A DNA stretch of 63,017 nucleotides from positions 1-63,017 of the forward strand of contig CAMWJS010000011.1 of assembly GCA_947174635.1 (NCBI GenBank), in the 5' to 3' direction. Below the pieces are notes generated by a model. It was not told the origin of the DNA. It saw nothing but the letters and a program-made list of their open reading frames with translations, and searched no databases. Shown here piece by piece: positions 36,703-45,360 of this stretch; position 1 is the first letter of the stretch; each line of letters begins with the position of its first letter. Origin of the DNA: an uncultured Muribaculaceae bacterium (lineage in GTDB: Bacteria; Bacteroidota; Bacteroidia; Bacteroidales; Muribaculaceae). Position numbers and translations under genes: made by a program.

Positions 36703-37347
36703 TCAGAAGGAGGCGCCTATGCGGATTGAGGCGTAGTGGATATCTTTAAATTTGGTGTCGTTGCCGTCGATTTTTCCGTTGGAGAGGGGCATGTATTCGT
36801 AGCCGAGGGAGAAGTTGCTGCTGAAGGTGCGTGAGTGGGCGAGTGTGAAGCCTAATGTTACACCTCCGACGAAATTGCGTTGGTATATGTCGGTGTATAG
36901 ATTGGTGAAGCCTACTCCTCCTTTTAGCTCGAGGTAGAGAAAGCTCGGGGATTTAGTGAAGCTTGTGCGCAGCATGGCGTAGACGGGATAGCTTCGCGAT
37001 GAGTTGCTGACCATCATGCGGATGCCGGTGCCCAATCCGGCAAATCGGATGTAATTGCCTTTGTAGCCGAAGAATGCATCAATGTCTACGGCTGTCATGT
37101 CCTGTCCGGTCATGTCGATTGAGCTGCCAAGCGATGCTCCCCAAGTGAAATGTCGGGAGAAGGGGGTGTCGGGGACAGTTGTGGCGGATGTGCCTGACTG
37201 TTCTGATGCAACTGTATTATTGTCTGCAATTATGGAGCGAGAGGAGTCGGTGTCGGTTGAATTCTGTTCCTGGGCCGACAATGTCATTGCTCCCGACAAT
37301 ATTGCCGATGTGATGAATATCGCTGATTTTAATCCGGTCATTGTCAT
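36703..37347 (-). CDS. Hypothetical outer-membrane beta-barrel protein
   Basis: This 214-residue exported protein has a signal peptide (about 1-25, ending in LSAQ), a low-complexity Ser/Thr/Asp linker (about 26-65), and then a barrel-like domain of about eight amphipathic strands such as HFTWGASLGSSIDM and YLELKGGVGFTNLY, ending in YASIRIGASF with the terminal Phe typical for barrel assembly. Its start overlaps the prmA stop by 4 bp, so it is co-transcribed with prmA. The function is unknown. Confidence 0.75.
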   Translation of the reverse strand: MTMTGLKSAIFITSAILSGAMTLSAQEQNSTDTDSSRSIIADNNTVASEQSGTSATTVPDTPFSRHFTWGASLGSSIDMTGQDMTAVDIDAFFGYKGNYIRFAGLGTGIRMMVSNSSRSYPVYAMLRTSFTKSPSFLYLELKGGVGFTNLYTDIYQRNFVGGVTLGFTLAHSRTFSSNFSLGYEYMPLSNGKIDGNDTKFKDIHYASIRIGASF

Positions 37348-38195
37348 TCGGCTTTTTGCAGTTCAAGGCATGCCCAACGGTCGCGTGAACTTACTCTCAG
37401 AAATTCGAGGTGATATGTCTGAGCATGTTCAAGAAGCATATTCACATCATCTTCATAGAAACCGCTTAGCAGGATTGATGCTCCGGGCTTCATGGCCGCG
37501 GCGTATTTGCCCATGTCGTTGAGTATGATGTTGCGGTTGATGTTGGCGATGAAGATGTCGGCTTTCGGAAGATTGGCGAGAGAGTCGGCATCGCCTAATA
37601 TGACATTGATTTCGGGGTGGTTGTTGAGCCGGACATTCTCTACGGCATTGGCCTGTGCGAATGGGTCGATTTCAATGGCATTGACGGGCGATGCGCCTTT
37701 CATGGCGGCAAGGATGGCAAGTATGCCGGTGCCGGTGCCCATGTCTATTACGGATAATCCGTCGAGCGAAGTGTGGAGCAGGCGGTAGATTATGAGTGAT
37801 GTCGTGGCGTGGTGTCCTGTGCCGAATGCCATTTTCGGGTCAATCACGATGTCATACTGATATTCGGGGATGTCTTTGTGAAAACTTGAATGGATTATAC
37901 ATTGCCCGTCGACAACTATTGGCTTGAAATAGTTGCGCTCCCATTCGGCATTCCAGTCTTTTCCCTCGATATCGTTTGTCGATACCTTGAAGGTGTGTCC
38001 GGGCAACGGGAATGTCTCTATCGCGATGTCGAGGCTGTCTTTGTCGAACAGTTCTTTTTTGATATAAGCGGTTGTGCCGGTGGCATCGGGCACAAAGCTC
38101 TCGTAGCCGATGTCACACAGGAGTGAAGCGAGAATATCGGTGGCTGTTTCATCGCACGGATTTATGTCTATGCGGGTTTCTATATAATCATTCAT
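37344..38195 (-). CDS. prmA: Ribosomal protein L11 methyltransferase
   Basis: PrmA trimethylates L11 using S-adenosylmethionine. The 283-residue protein has a small N-terminal L11-binding domain (about 1-80) and a Rossmann methyltransferase domain with VIDMGTGTGILAILAAMKGA (SAM loop), NAIEIDPFAQANAVEN and FIANINRNIIL (the N-I-N-R catalytic segment). It overlaps the downstream barrel-protein gene. Confidence 0.95.
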   Translation of the reverse strand: MNDYIETRIDINPCDETATDILASLLCDIGYESFVPDATGTTAYIKKELFDKDSLDIAIETFPLPGHTFKVSTNDIEGKDWNAEWERNYFKPIVVDGQCIIHSSFHKDIPEYQYDIVIDPKMAFGTGHHATTSLIIYRLLHTSLDGLSVIDMGTGTGILAILAAMKGASPVNAIEIDPFAQANAVENVRLNNHPEINVILGDADSLANLPKADIFIANINRNIILNDMGKYAAAMKPGASILLSGFYEDDVNMLLEHAQTYHLEFLRVSSRDRWACLELQKAE

Positions 38196-38253
38196 TACTG
38201 AGAATTGGATTTAGACCGTAAAAAGATAGTTGACACGAAGTGCAAATTTAGTG

Positions 38254-38505
38254 TTATTTTTTCTTTTTATGGAATAAATTGGTGACTTTCTTGACGATTT
38301 TGTAAGTTTTTATGCCGTATTCGGCAGCACCTACAATATCGGTCGCCGATGCAAAAACATTTCTGGCTTTTTCGTTGGAATGCGAGTCGGCTGAAAATAT
38401 GTTTTTGATGCGTTCTTTCTCGATGTCTATGCGAAGTGCAGTTGTGGCGCGGAGAATGCGGATTTGTTCCATGTCATATCCCTTCCATGTGTTATTTTTC
38501 TTCAT
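38254..38505 (-). CDS. Small hypothetical protein with holin/YtxH genes
   Basis: This 83-residue basic protein (MKKNNTWKGYDMEQIRILRA start) ends in a Lys-rich HKKKK tail. It overlaps the end of the holin-like gene by 14 bp. A frame to 38538 exists, but this Met gives the better N-terminus. The group YtxH, holin-like and this protein recurs in Bacteroidetes as I recall; it is thought of as an envelope-related set of unknown role. Confidence 0.6.
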   Translation of the reverse strand: MKKNNTWKGYDMEQIRILRATTALRIDIEKERIKNIFSADSHSNEKARNVFASATDIVGAAEYGIKTYKIVKKVTNLFHKKKK

Positions 38506-38857
38506 TTGTGATGGTGTTTTGAGAGTCGGGCGCGTCAAGGATTATTTTTGACAGAAACCGGGCAATCGGGTTAATAATAAGAGTACGTCTGAAGATAATC
38601 ATCAACACTATGAGTAGCAGATAGAATCCGCCTACAATGAGATAGGCCCACGTAGAAGCCATGTGTTGAGACAAAGCCTCAATCACTCCGTAAGAGACGA
38701 ATGCCAGTGAAATTATTACGAACAGGAGGCATACGAATGTGATGGCTACTGCTGTCAATATCTGTGTAAGGACTTCGGTAACGGTAAGTTTTCCGGAGTG
38801 GATATATAGCTTTGCGATGCGTTGAAACGGAGAGAAGTATCCTTTGAAAGCTTCCAT
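38492..38857 (-). CDS. Phage-holin-superfamily-6-like membrane protein
   Basis: This 121-residue protein has an amphipathic N-terminus (about 1-30), two long transmembrane helices (TAVAITFVCLLFVIISLAFV and YLIVGGFYLLLIVLMIIF) and a charged C-terminus, the pattern of PF07332-type proteins. Despite the name these are usually chromosomal envelope proteins, and no lysis genes are nearby. It is upstream of and overlaps the small basic-protein gene. Confidence 0.78.
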   Translation of the reverse strand: MEAFKGYFSPFQRIAKLYIHSGKLTVTEVLTQILTAVAITFVCLLFVIISLAFVSYGVIEALSQHMASTWAYLIVGGFYLLLIVLMIIFRRTLIINPIARFLSKIILDAPDSQNTITNEEK

Positions 38858-38895
38858 GAAATATATAATTAAACGATGTACAGGGCTTTTGATAG

Positions 38896-38946
38896 CAGAG
38901 CCACAGTCATGGAGGTAATTAACACCTTCCTCTGACGGTGGCTCTG
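38896..38946. terminator. Structured hairpin between YtxH and holin-like genes
   Basis: CAGAGCCAC (38896-38904) pairs with GTGGCTCTG (38938-38946), and the interior forms a second helix GGAGGT/ACCTTCC. It lies in the 183-bp gap after the YtxH stop and may end or attenuate that transcript. Confidence 0.5.
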
Positions 38947-39040
38947 TGTTTATTCATTACAGCCGAGGTTTGATTGCGCTACCCAGTGGAATTACAGTCC
39001 CAAACACTCGACCGATGGTTGAAACGGGTGGGTGATGTAG

Positions 39041-39250
39041 TTATTTCTGGGTTTCGAGTTCGTCTGCTATTTCGTCGACGATTTTATCAAATTTATCTTT
39101 GCGCAATTTGATGCCGTGGTCACGGAGATATTGAGAAATTCTTGCTCTTGTCTCACAACCTTTCTGGGGTGCGAACAATAAACCGATAGCTGCGCCAGCA
39201 AGGGCTCCGCCAAATGCTGCAATTGCGATAGTAAAACCTTTCATAGTCAT
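39041..39250 (-). CDS. YtxH domain protein
   Basis: This 69-residue protein has one Gly/Ala-rich transmembrane segment (IAIAAFGGALAGAAIGLLFA) followed by the YtxH hallmark APQKGCETRARISQYL and a charged helical tail. YtxH proteins are stress- and envelope-associated with unknown mechanism. It lies upstream of the holin-like gene in the same direction. Confidence 0.85.
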   Translation of the reverse strand: MTMKGFTIAIAAFGGALAGAAIGLLFAPQKGCETRARISQYLRDHGIKLRKDKFDKIVDEIADELETQK

Positions 39251-39527
39251 AATAATTTTAGATTAGACATATATGTTTTGTGATTTTATTATCAAAACGT
39301 CCTTAATGAATAAATGGTTGAGGGTAGATTAAAAAAAATCGTTAAAATGTGGATGTTGTCAGTGGCGACTGTAACATTTTGACGCATTTTCACCGGAATG
39401 CGGTTGTATTTTTGCGGTGTGTAAGGACATTGACGTATTTGATTCGTATATTTTATACGGCATGAAGCGGGGGATAGAACTATAGCTATTCAGCTTTATG
39501 GTTCTATCGGTCGGCGGGGGGAGCAAT

Positions 39528-39696
39528 ATTAGAGCCGGTTCGACAATAAATGTTAAACGCAGAGCGGTCACTCGCCGGCGCTCTTCTTCAGGCTTTTCGG
39601 TCACGATGGAGCCCCATCGCTCCCTCAAAGCCTGAAGAACATCGCTCGACGATTGACCGCTCTGCGTTTAACATTTATTGTCGAACCGGCTCTAAT
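39528..39696. mobile_element. 169-bp palindromic repeat element with perfect 43-bp terminal inverted repeats
   Basis: The left end (39528-39570) and right end (39654-39696) are exact reverse complements over 43 nt. Inside, TTCTTCAGGCTTT (39584-39596) pairs with AAAGCCTGAAGAA (39627-39639), and CGATGG pairs with CCATCG in the centre, so nearly the whole element folds on itself. TA flanks the GAGCCGG ends on both sides. The first 36 nt recur at 62965-63000. No transposase is encoded. It fits a MITE-like non-autonomous element, but its family is not established. Confidence 0.75.
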
Positions 39697-39716
39697 GATG
39701 GTGGGATATGGCGGTT

Positions 39717-41390
39717 TTACAGGGGGAGGCCGCCAATCGCCATGACTCTTTCTTCGAGTTCTTTTCGGTTGCCGGCTGCTTTGTTTCGGGTCTTGACGCG
39801 ATAATTGTATATTGTGATGACGGAGTACCGTAGGAATTGTGCGATTTTTTCGCTATCGGTAATGCCAAGTCTGATCAGTGCAAAAATTCGAAGTTCGGTG
39901 TTTAACTGACCTGCTTTTTTCAATACAATCTGACAGTCGGGTTTAAGCAGTTTATTGAAGTCATCGACAAAATTAGGGAATAGTTTTAAAAATGTTGAGT
40001 CGAAGTTGCGATAGAATGCTTTGAGCTCTTCGTCCATCAAATCAGTCGATTTCAGGGTTTTCTTCAGCTCATCGATTTTTCCGGCAGCAGTCAGTTTGTT
40101 AAGCGATTTTCTGTATGCGTCGATTTTTTCAATATATAATGAACATTGGTCCATATATTGAGTTATGTATTCCTGTTTTATTTTGGAATTTTCAGCTATG
40201 GCATGATTGGCTTCGGTCAGACGTATGTTGAAATCTTCGAGTTCAGCGTTAAGTTTTTTCAATTGGTTATTGGCGGCAATGGTCTGTTGATGGGCTTTTG
40301 AAGTTTTTTTCATTTGCTTCCAAATCCACATGACTGCAATGAGAAGGAATATGACAAGAACACTGATAATCACAGTGAGTGTCTGTTGGCGTTGGCGTTG
40401 CAGCTGTATTTCTCTCACAAAGGCTGAGTTGACGATTGGGAAGATGTCGTTAATTTCGAGAATTCGCATGCGGGCATTGCACTTTTTGGCGTCCTCCATT
40501 GCAATGCTGAGAAATTTGTGGGCATTGTCAATATCCCCTTCTTTAAAAAGGAGGACGGCAAGCTGACGCAGCGAGACGTATTCGCGCACGGATGCCTGCA
40601 GGTCGGCGATGGACGATATCAGCAGGTTCTCTTTCTGCTTTTCGGTATTGCCGAGTTTTTGGTATGCCAATGCCAAAGAATTGGCAACGATGGCCCTGTC
40701 GTGGGTGGAGTATTTGTTGTTTGCCAGATAATTTTCAAGGATTTCCACTGATTTATGGTATTCTCCGTTACGTATGTGTTTATCTGACATATCAATTATG
40801 TAGGAGAGGGTGTTGGGTTGACATAATGAGAGCAATGAATCCTGGTAGGCCCCGAATGTTTCCATATATTTATCTTTCTCCTCATTTCTGACGGAGAAAT
40901 CGATCAGATAGGATGCTACTGTTCTTTTTATATAATAGTAGTAGGGGCGCAGATATTCAGGGATGGTACTGTAGGGAATTGAATCCACAATTTCCAAAGC
41001 TTCTTTGTACATGCCGATACTACCGAGAACGTTTGCGGTGTTCAGACGGGCGTTAGTGATAAATTCGGGATTGCCGGTCTTCATGGCTAAGTTTTCCCGA
41101 AGTCGGCAGTATGCGAATGCCGAGTCGGTGTTGTATGGTCTGAATTCGTCAAGCAGGTCGCCCAAAGCAAGGAAACGCGTGTTGTCGTCTGATGCCGAAT
41201 ATAGGGCGTGCCTTAATTCGTTCAGCCGATTTTCTTTCTGTGACAGATAGAGCTCCCTGTCCTGAATCGTCTTGTGAAGTTCCGACATCAGAGAGTCTGT
41301 TTTGGTATGCGACGATGAGCATCCGGTGGTTGCCGTCAACAAAAGCAATATTATAAAGTTTTTCAGAATCAGTTTAAACATAGTACCCAA
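39717..41390 (-). CDS. SusR-like membrane TPR regulator (DUF6377 type)
   Basis: This 557-residue protein has an N-terminal lipoprotein-like signal (LLLLTATTGCSSS), TPR-type helical repeats (about 35-330), one transmembrane segment at about 340-362 (TLTVIISVLVIFLLIAVMWI), a coiled coil (about 370-430) and a C-terminal cytoplasmic domain ending in a helix-turn-helix-like FALIRLGITDSEKIAQFLRY, STITIYNYR-type segment. This is the architecture of SusR/DUF6377 regulators, which sense glycans and activate adjacent genes. It is divergent from the SusE/F-GH31 locus, its probable target. Met at 41381 is an alternative start. Confidence 0.8.
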   Translation of the reverse strand: MGTMFKLILKNFIILLLLTATTGCSSSHTKTDSLMSELHKTIQDRELYLSQKENRLNELRHALYSASDDNTRFLALGDLLDEFRPYNTDSAFAYCRLRENLAMKTGNPEFITNARLNTANVLGSIGMYKEALEIVDSIPYSTIPEYLRPYYYYIKRTVASYLIDFSVRNEEKDKYMETFGAYQDSLLSLCQPNTLSYIIDMSDKHIRNGEYHKSVEILENYLANNKYSTHDRAIVANSLALAYQKLGNTEKQKENLLISSIADLQASVREYVSLRQLAVLLFKEGDIDNAHKFLSIAMEDAKKCNARMRILEINDIFPIVNSAFVREIQLQRQRQQTLTVIISVLVIFLLIAVMWIWKQMKKTSKAHQQTIAANNQLKKLNAELEDFNIRLTEANHAIAENSKIKQEYITQYMDQCSLYIEKIDAYRKSLNKLTAAGKIDELKKTLKSTDLMDEELKAFYRNFDSTFLKLFPNFVDDFNKLLKPDCQIVLKKAGQLNTELRIFALIRLGITDSEKIAQFLRYSVITIYNYRVKTRNKAAGNRKELEERVMAIGGLPL

Positions 41391-41420
41391 AGTTAATAAA
41401 AAAAATCAAGATTGTATAGG

Positions 41421-41436
41421 ACACTGTTTAAAATTC
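41421..41436. promoter_or_regulatory. Copy E (partial) of dispersed motif
   Basis: ACACTGTTTAAAATTC lies 31 nt upstream of the DUF6377 regulator start. It shares the ACTGTTTAAAATT core with the copy at 54-73 but lacks the second half-site. Confidence 0.3.
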
Positions 41437-41790
41437 GATGTCACTTTGCGTTTCGGGGTGCTGTCAGATTTTCCAATTTCCTTTCATTTATGAGCCAATA
41501 ATGACGCATCATCCGGTGAAATATTTAAGAAATCAAGGCCGTATCGCGCCTAAATATGGCATTTGCATTACTACCGGTTGTTGGTATATAGAAAAATATA
41601 TTTTATTGTAATACAGTGTATTAATATTGTATAGTGCTTAAAATTACTACTTATTTTCTACCGATGAGACATTGCTGTTTTAAAACCGACAGTCTATATA
41701 TAGTTTTGTAATTGAAATTTCAGATTGATATTCATATCTAAACCATTAAAAAACTAATCAAACCAATCACTAATTAAAAAATTTTATCCT
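41437..41790. other. Intergenic region between regulator and SusE/F-GH31 locus
   Basis: This AT-rich stretch between the divergent regulator and exported-protein genes contains no ORF of note. TAGTTTTG at 41701-41708 fits the -7 consensus TAnnTTTG for the rightward operon, giving a leader of about 75 nt; no good -33 box is visible, as expected for an activator-dependent promoter. Any regulator-binding site should lie here. Confidence 0.5.
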
Positions 41791-42678
41791 ATGTTTAATT
41801 TTACTAAGCTGACGGCTTCGGCCATCCTGACATTGTCAACAGTTTTTGGCGCATCTGCAGTAGATCATTTGAATATTATCGGCGGTGCGACTCCCGGAGG
41901 CTGGAGCATTGTTGACGGTATTCTGATGACCCAGACTCCTGACAATGAGAATGTGTTCAGTTGTATCGGTTATCTGAAAGCCGACGAAGATTTCAAATTC
42001 ACATTTGGAAAGGACTTTTCAGATCCCAACAAGGAGTACCGCAATGCTTCGACAGATCCGTATGATATTTCCGGTCTTATGCAAGGCGGCAATGACAATA
42101 AGTTCAAAGTAGCGGAGAGTGCAAACTATTATGTGGAATGCAATCTTGATGACATGACTGTTTCGGTGTCAAAAGCCGAGTATCAGGATAATCCTATCAG
42201 ATTCAATGCGCTTTTTCTCGTAGGCAATGCGACTGCAGGCGGATGGGAGCCGGTAGCCGGAACTCAATTGACCTGGGGCGGGGAGCAGGATCCGTTCAGA
42301 TTTACATGGACCGGTGAACTTAAAGAAGGTGAGTTCAAAATCGAGACAAACCGATATAACTATGGCGCCTGGGATGGTCCGTGGTATTTTGCCGGCCTTG
42401 ATGAAGACGGTAACATCGATTACACCAAAATAGTCGCAGACGGAACCGGAGACCGCAAATGGCAAATCGCCGAACCCGGAAATTACAATATCGATATAGA
42501 TCTGCAGAAGGGCTCAATTGCAATCACCAAGGCTCCTTTGAATGGCATTGAAGGCGTTGTTGAAGATAATGCAGCCAGCGCTGTCTATTATAATCTTCAG
42601 GGTATCGTTGTCGCCAATCCGTCAAACGGAATATTCATCAAAAAAGTTGGTGACAAAGTTTACAAAGTGAAATTATAA
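41791..42678 (+). CDS. SusE/SusF-like starch-binding exported protein
   Basis: This 295-residue protein has a signal peptide (about 1-23, ending in ASA) and two tandem SusE/F-type beta domains beginning DHLNIIGGATPGGWSIVDG (about 25-130) and FNALFLVGNATAGGWEPVAG (about 138-250), each with the G-G-W motif whose Trp stacks on sugars. No lipobox is visible, unlike true SusE/F. The C-terminus YYNLQGIVVANPSNGIFIKK, ending in YKVKL, is a sorting-like tail. It is the first gene of the operon, divergent from the DUF6377 regulator. Confidence 0.85.
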   Translation: MFNFTKLTASAILTLSTVFGASAVDHLNIIGGATPGGWSIVDGILMTQTPDNENVFSCIGYLKADEDFKFTFGKDFSDPNKEYRNASTDPYDISGLMQGGNDNKFKVAESANYYVECNLDDMTVSVSKAEYQDNPIRFNALFLVGNATAGGWEPVAGTQLTWGGEQDPFRFTWTGELKEGEFKIETNRYNYGAWDGPWYFAGLDEDGNIDYTKIVADGTGDRKWQIAEPGNYNIDIDLQKGSIAITKAPLNGIEGVVEDNAASAVYYNLQGIVVANPSNGIFIKKVGDKVYKVKL

Positions 42679-42691
42679 TTCCTAAGAATTC

Positions 42692-42725
42692 CTCCCGAAG
42701 TGTATTGTCTCGTGCATTTCGGGAG
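42692..42725 (+). promoter_or_regulatory. Intercistronic hairpin
   Basis: CTCCCGAA (42692-42699) pairs with TTCGGGAG (42718-42725) between the SusE/F-like and GH31 genes. It may partially terminate or stabilise the upstream mRNA, giving more binding protein than enzyme. Confidence 0.5.
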
Positions 42726-42750
42726 AAATATTAATTTTTAATTACATATC

Positions 42751-45351
42751 ATGAAAGTAAAGTTAAGTATTTTTTATCTCTTGTCCTTTATTCTTTTAGG
42801 CGCGATAACGCTTAGAGGAGAGAATCCCGGCAATCCGAAAGCCGATCCGGGGGCTGTCGTAATAAGCGGCAACTCAAGATTCACTGTGTTGACTCCCGAA
42901 ATGATACGTATCGAATACAGTGATAAAGGTGTTTTTGAAGACCGTGCGACATTTACGGTTGTCAACCGCTATCTCGACGTCCCCCAGTATACGACTTCGG
43001 AGGATGCAACGTTCCTGTATATTGAAACAGACAAACTTCGTCTGAAATACCGTAAAGGAACAAATCCGCATACTCTTCCGGCGTCATCGTCAAATCTTTC
43101 AATCACAATGAACCACAACGGCCGCGAAGTGCTTTGGTATCCCGGCAAACCCGATCCGATGAACCTCAAAGGTACTTGCAGAACTCTTGACGGAAGCAAC
43201 GGACAGAACAAGAGGTCAGAGATGGAAGACGGTCTGATCTCACGTTCCGGCTGGGCAGTCATTGAAGACTCATGGTCATCGGCGAGAGCAGACGGCAGCC
43301 GTTCGTTTGCTCTGGAGCCGGATGAGGAGCTTGGTTATGACTGGTGGGCAGATCGTAAGGATCCGCATGCTATGGATGTCTACTTCCTTGGTTATGGAAA
43401 CAACTATAAAAAGGCTCTTTCCGATTATACTTTGATTGCAGGCAAGATACCTCTTCCTCCGTCGTATGTATTCGGTTACTGGTATAGTAAATATTCATCG
43501 TATTCGGCAGACGATTACCGTGAAATCATGAACAGCCTTTCGTCGAATGAAATACCTACCGATGTCATGATTCTTGACATGGACTGGCATTGGAACGGCA
43601 ATTCGTGGAGCATGTCGGAGGGCCGAGGCGGATGGACCGGCTGGTCATGGAATACAAATCTTATTCCTGATCCTGTAGGCCTCCTGAAGGAGATGCACGA
43701 CCGGAATTTCAAAGTGGCTCTGAACCTGCATCCGGCAGACGGTGTCAACAGCGTTGAGTCGCCGGAGTTCTTTACCGCCATGAATGAAGAGCTCAGAGGC
43801 AAATATGATGTAAAAGGCTCGGCCGGCAAGACAATTCCCTGGTATCTCGACTATACTGATTTTACCAACGCGTTCTTCAGCACCATAATCCGTGAACATG
43901 AAAGTGAAGGTGTGGATTTCTGGTGGCTTGACTGGCAGCAACATCTCACAAGTCCGTATACGAACGGTCTCGGACAGACATTCTGGTGTAACCACGTTTT
44001 CTATAATGACATGGCCGTAAACCGTCCGGATAACCGAGCTGTAATATTCCACCGCTGGGGCGGTCTTGGCAGCCACAGATATCAGATCGGATTTTCAGGC
44101 GATGCGTTGATAAACTTCCCCACGCTTGCATTCCAGCCTTATTTTACCGCTACTGCATCAAACGTAGGTTACGGTTATTGGGGACATGACCTTGGCGGGC
44201 ATGCGTTTACAGATGAGAAAACGGTCAATGACCCTGAGCTTGTGCTTCGCTGGATACAGTTCGGTGTGTTCACTCCGATATTCAGAACGCATGCGACCAA
44301 TGACTCACGTATAGAGCGTCAGATATGGAAATTTCCCAACTTCCCCGATATGCTTGAGGCGGTCAGACTCCGCTACGCGTTGTTCCCCTATATCTACACG
44401 ATGGCCCGCGAGGCATACGATACCGGTATCTCACTGTGTCGTCCGCTCTATTATGAATATCCCGATAAAGAGGAGGCGTATTCATTTGAAGAGGAATATT
44501 TCTTCGGCAATGATATCCTCGTGGCTCCTATCGTAGAGGCTTCGGAAAACGGCGTCAGCACCAAGACTATCTGGTTCCCGGAAGGAAACTGGTGGAGCGT
44601 TGCCACAAACGAGCTTATCGAGGGTCCGTGCACGATGACTATGGAATTCTCAAAAACCGATATTCCGTATTTCTATCGTGAAGGCTCGATAGTGCCGTTG
44701 AATCCTGCGAGTGTGAAGAATGTAACCGAGCATCCCGACCATATTATTCTCAATGTTGTTGCCGGTAAGGAAGGAAGCGGTAAGCTTTACGAGGATGAAG
44801 GAGATAATTCAGATTATGACGTGGCATTTGCAACCACCGCCTTCACCCAGTCGCAGTCGGGAAACAAACGCACATTGATGATCTATCCGAGAGAGGGCAG
44901 TGTTGACAATCTTCCTGCAGCGAAGGCTTATACCGTCAACATATATAACTCCAATGCGCCTGAGGCTGTTAAAATAAATGGTGTCGTTTCGACCCAATAC
45001 AGCTATGCACCCGAAAGCAAGTGCACGACCGTGGAAATCCCGTCTAATTCATGCGCATCGGCGGTAACCGTGGAAATCGAAGAATCGGCATCAGGAATTG
45101 CCGGCATTACTGTGGATGCTCCCAAAATATTCTACGACAAATCATCAGATACGCTGACGGCTGAGTTCGGACAGAATAAGAACAGTGTGGAACTCGCAAT
45201 GTTTAATCTGGCCGGAGCGGAATGCCTGAACCGTAAATATCAGAATATTTCCCGCTTTTCTGAAAAATTGACAATGCTCCCCACTTCACAGATGTATGTC
45301 TGCAAGATAATTGCCGACAATCAGGTAGCTGTTGAAAAGGTATCAAAATAG
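42751..45351 (+). CDS. GH31 family alpha-glucosidase, exported
   Basis: This 866-residue retaining glycosidase has a signal peptide (about 1-23), an N-terminal beta-sandwich (about 24-225), the GH31 barrel (about 230-590) and C-terminal beta domains. The motifs are VMILDMDWHWNGNSW, FWWLDWQQHL with nucleophile Asp394, and GFSGDALINF with acid/base Asp451. The substrate is probably a starch- or isomaltose-type glucan, from the SusE/F-like neighbours; alpha-xylosidase activity is not excluded. The last 80 residues (MFNLAGAECLNRKYQ onwards) look like a sorting domain. It is followed after 9 bp by the next gene. Confidence 0.95.
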   Translation: MKVKLSIFYLLSFILLGAITLRGENPGNPKADPGAVVISGNSRFTVLTPEMIRIEYSDKGVFEDRATFTVVNRYLDVPQYTTSEDATFLYIETDKLRLKYRKGTNPHTLPASSSNLSITMNHNGREVLWYPGKPDPMNLKGTCRTLDGSNGQNKRSEMEDGLISRSGWAVIEDSWSSARADGSRSFALEPDEELGYDWWADRKDPHAMDVYFLGYGNNYKKALSDYTLIAGKIPLPPSYVFGYWYSKYSSYSADDYREIMNSLSSNEIPTDVMILDMDWHWNGNSWSMSEGRGGWTGWSWNTNLIPDPVGLLKEMHDRNFKVALNLHPADGVNSVESPEFFTAMNEELRGKYDVKGSAGKTIPWYLDYTDFTNAFFSTIIREHESEGVDFWWLDWQQHLTSPYTNGLGQTFWCNHVFYNDMAVNRPDNRAVIFHRWGGLGSHRYQIGFSGDALINFPTLAFQPYFTATASNVGYGYWGHDLGGHAFTDEKTVNDPELVLRWIQFGVFTPIFRTHATNDSRIERQIWKFPNFPDMLEAVRLRYALFPYIYTMAREAYDTGISLCRPLYYEYPDKEEAYSFEEEYFFGNDILVAPIVEASENGVSTKTIWFPEGNWWSVATNELIEGPCTMTMEFSKTDIPYFYREGSIVPLNPASVKNVTEHPDHIILNVVAGKEGSGKLYEDEGDNSDYDVAFATTAFTQSQSGNKRTLMIYPREGSVDNLPAAKAYTVNIYNSNAPEAVKINGVVSTQYSYAPESKCTTVEIPSNSCASAVTVEIEESASGIAGITVDAPKIFYDKSSDTLTAEFGQNKNSVELAMFNLAGAECLNRKYQNISRFSEKLTMLPTSQMYVCKIIADNQVAVEKVSK

Positions 45352-45360
45352 ACTATAGCC

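Noticed and set aside
38492-38857. Phage holin and hence a prophage
   Set aside because: Holin-superfamily-6 proteins with YtxH neighbours are normal chromosomal envelope genes; no phage structural, integrase or lysin gene is near.
39359-39628. 89-residue minus-strand frame across the palindromic element
   Set aside because: Half of it is the translated inverted repeat and the other half is AT-rich intergenic sequence; no coding signal.
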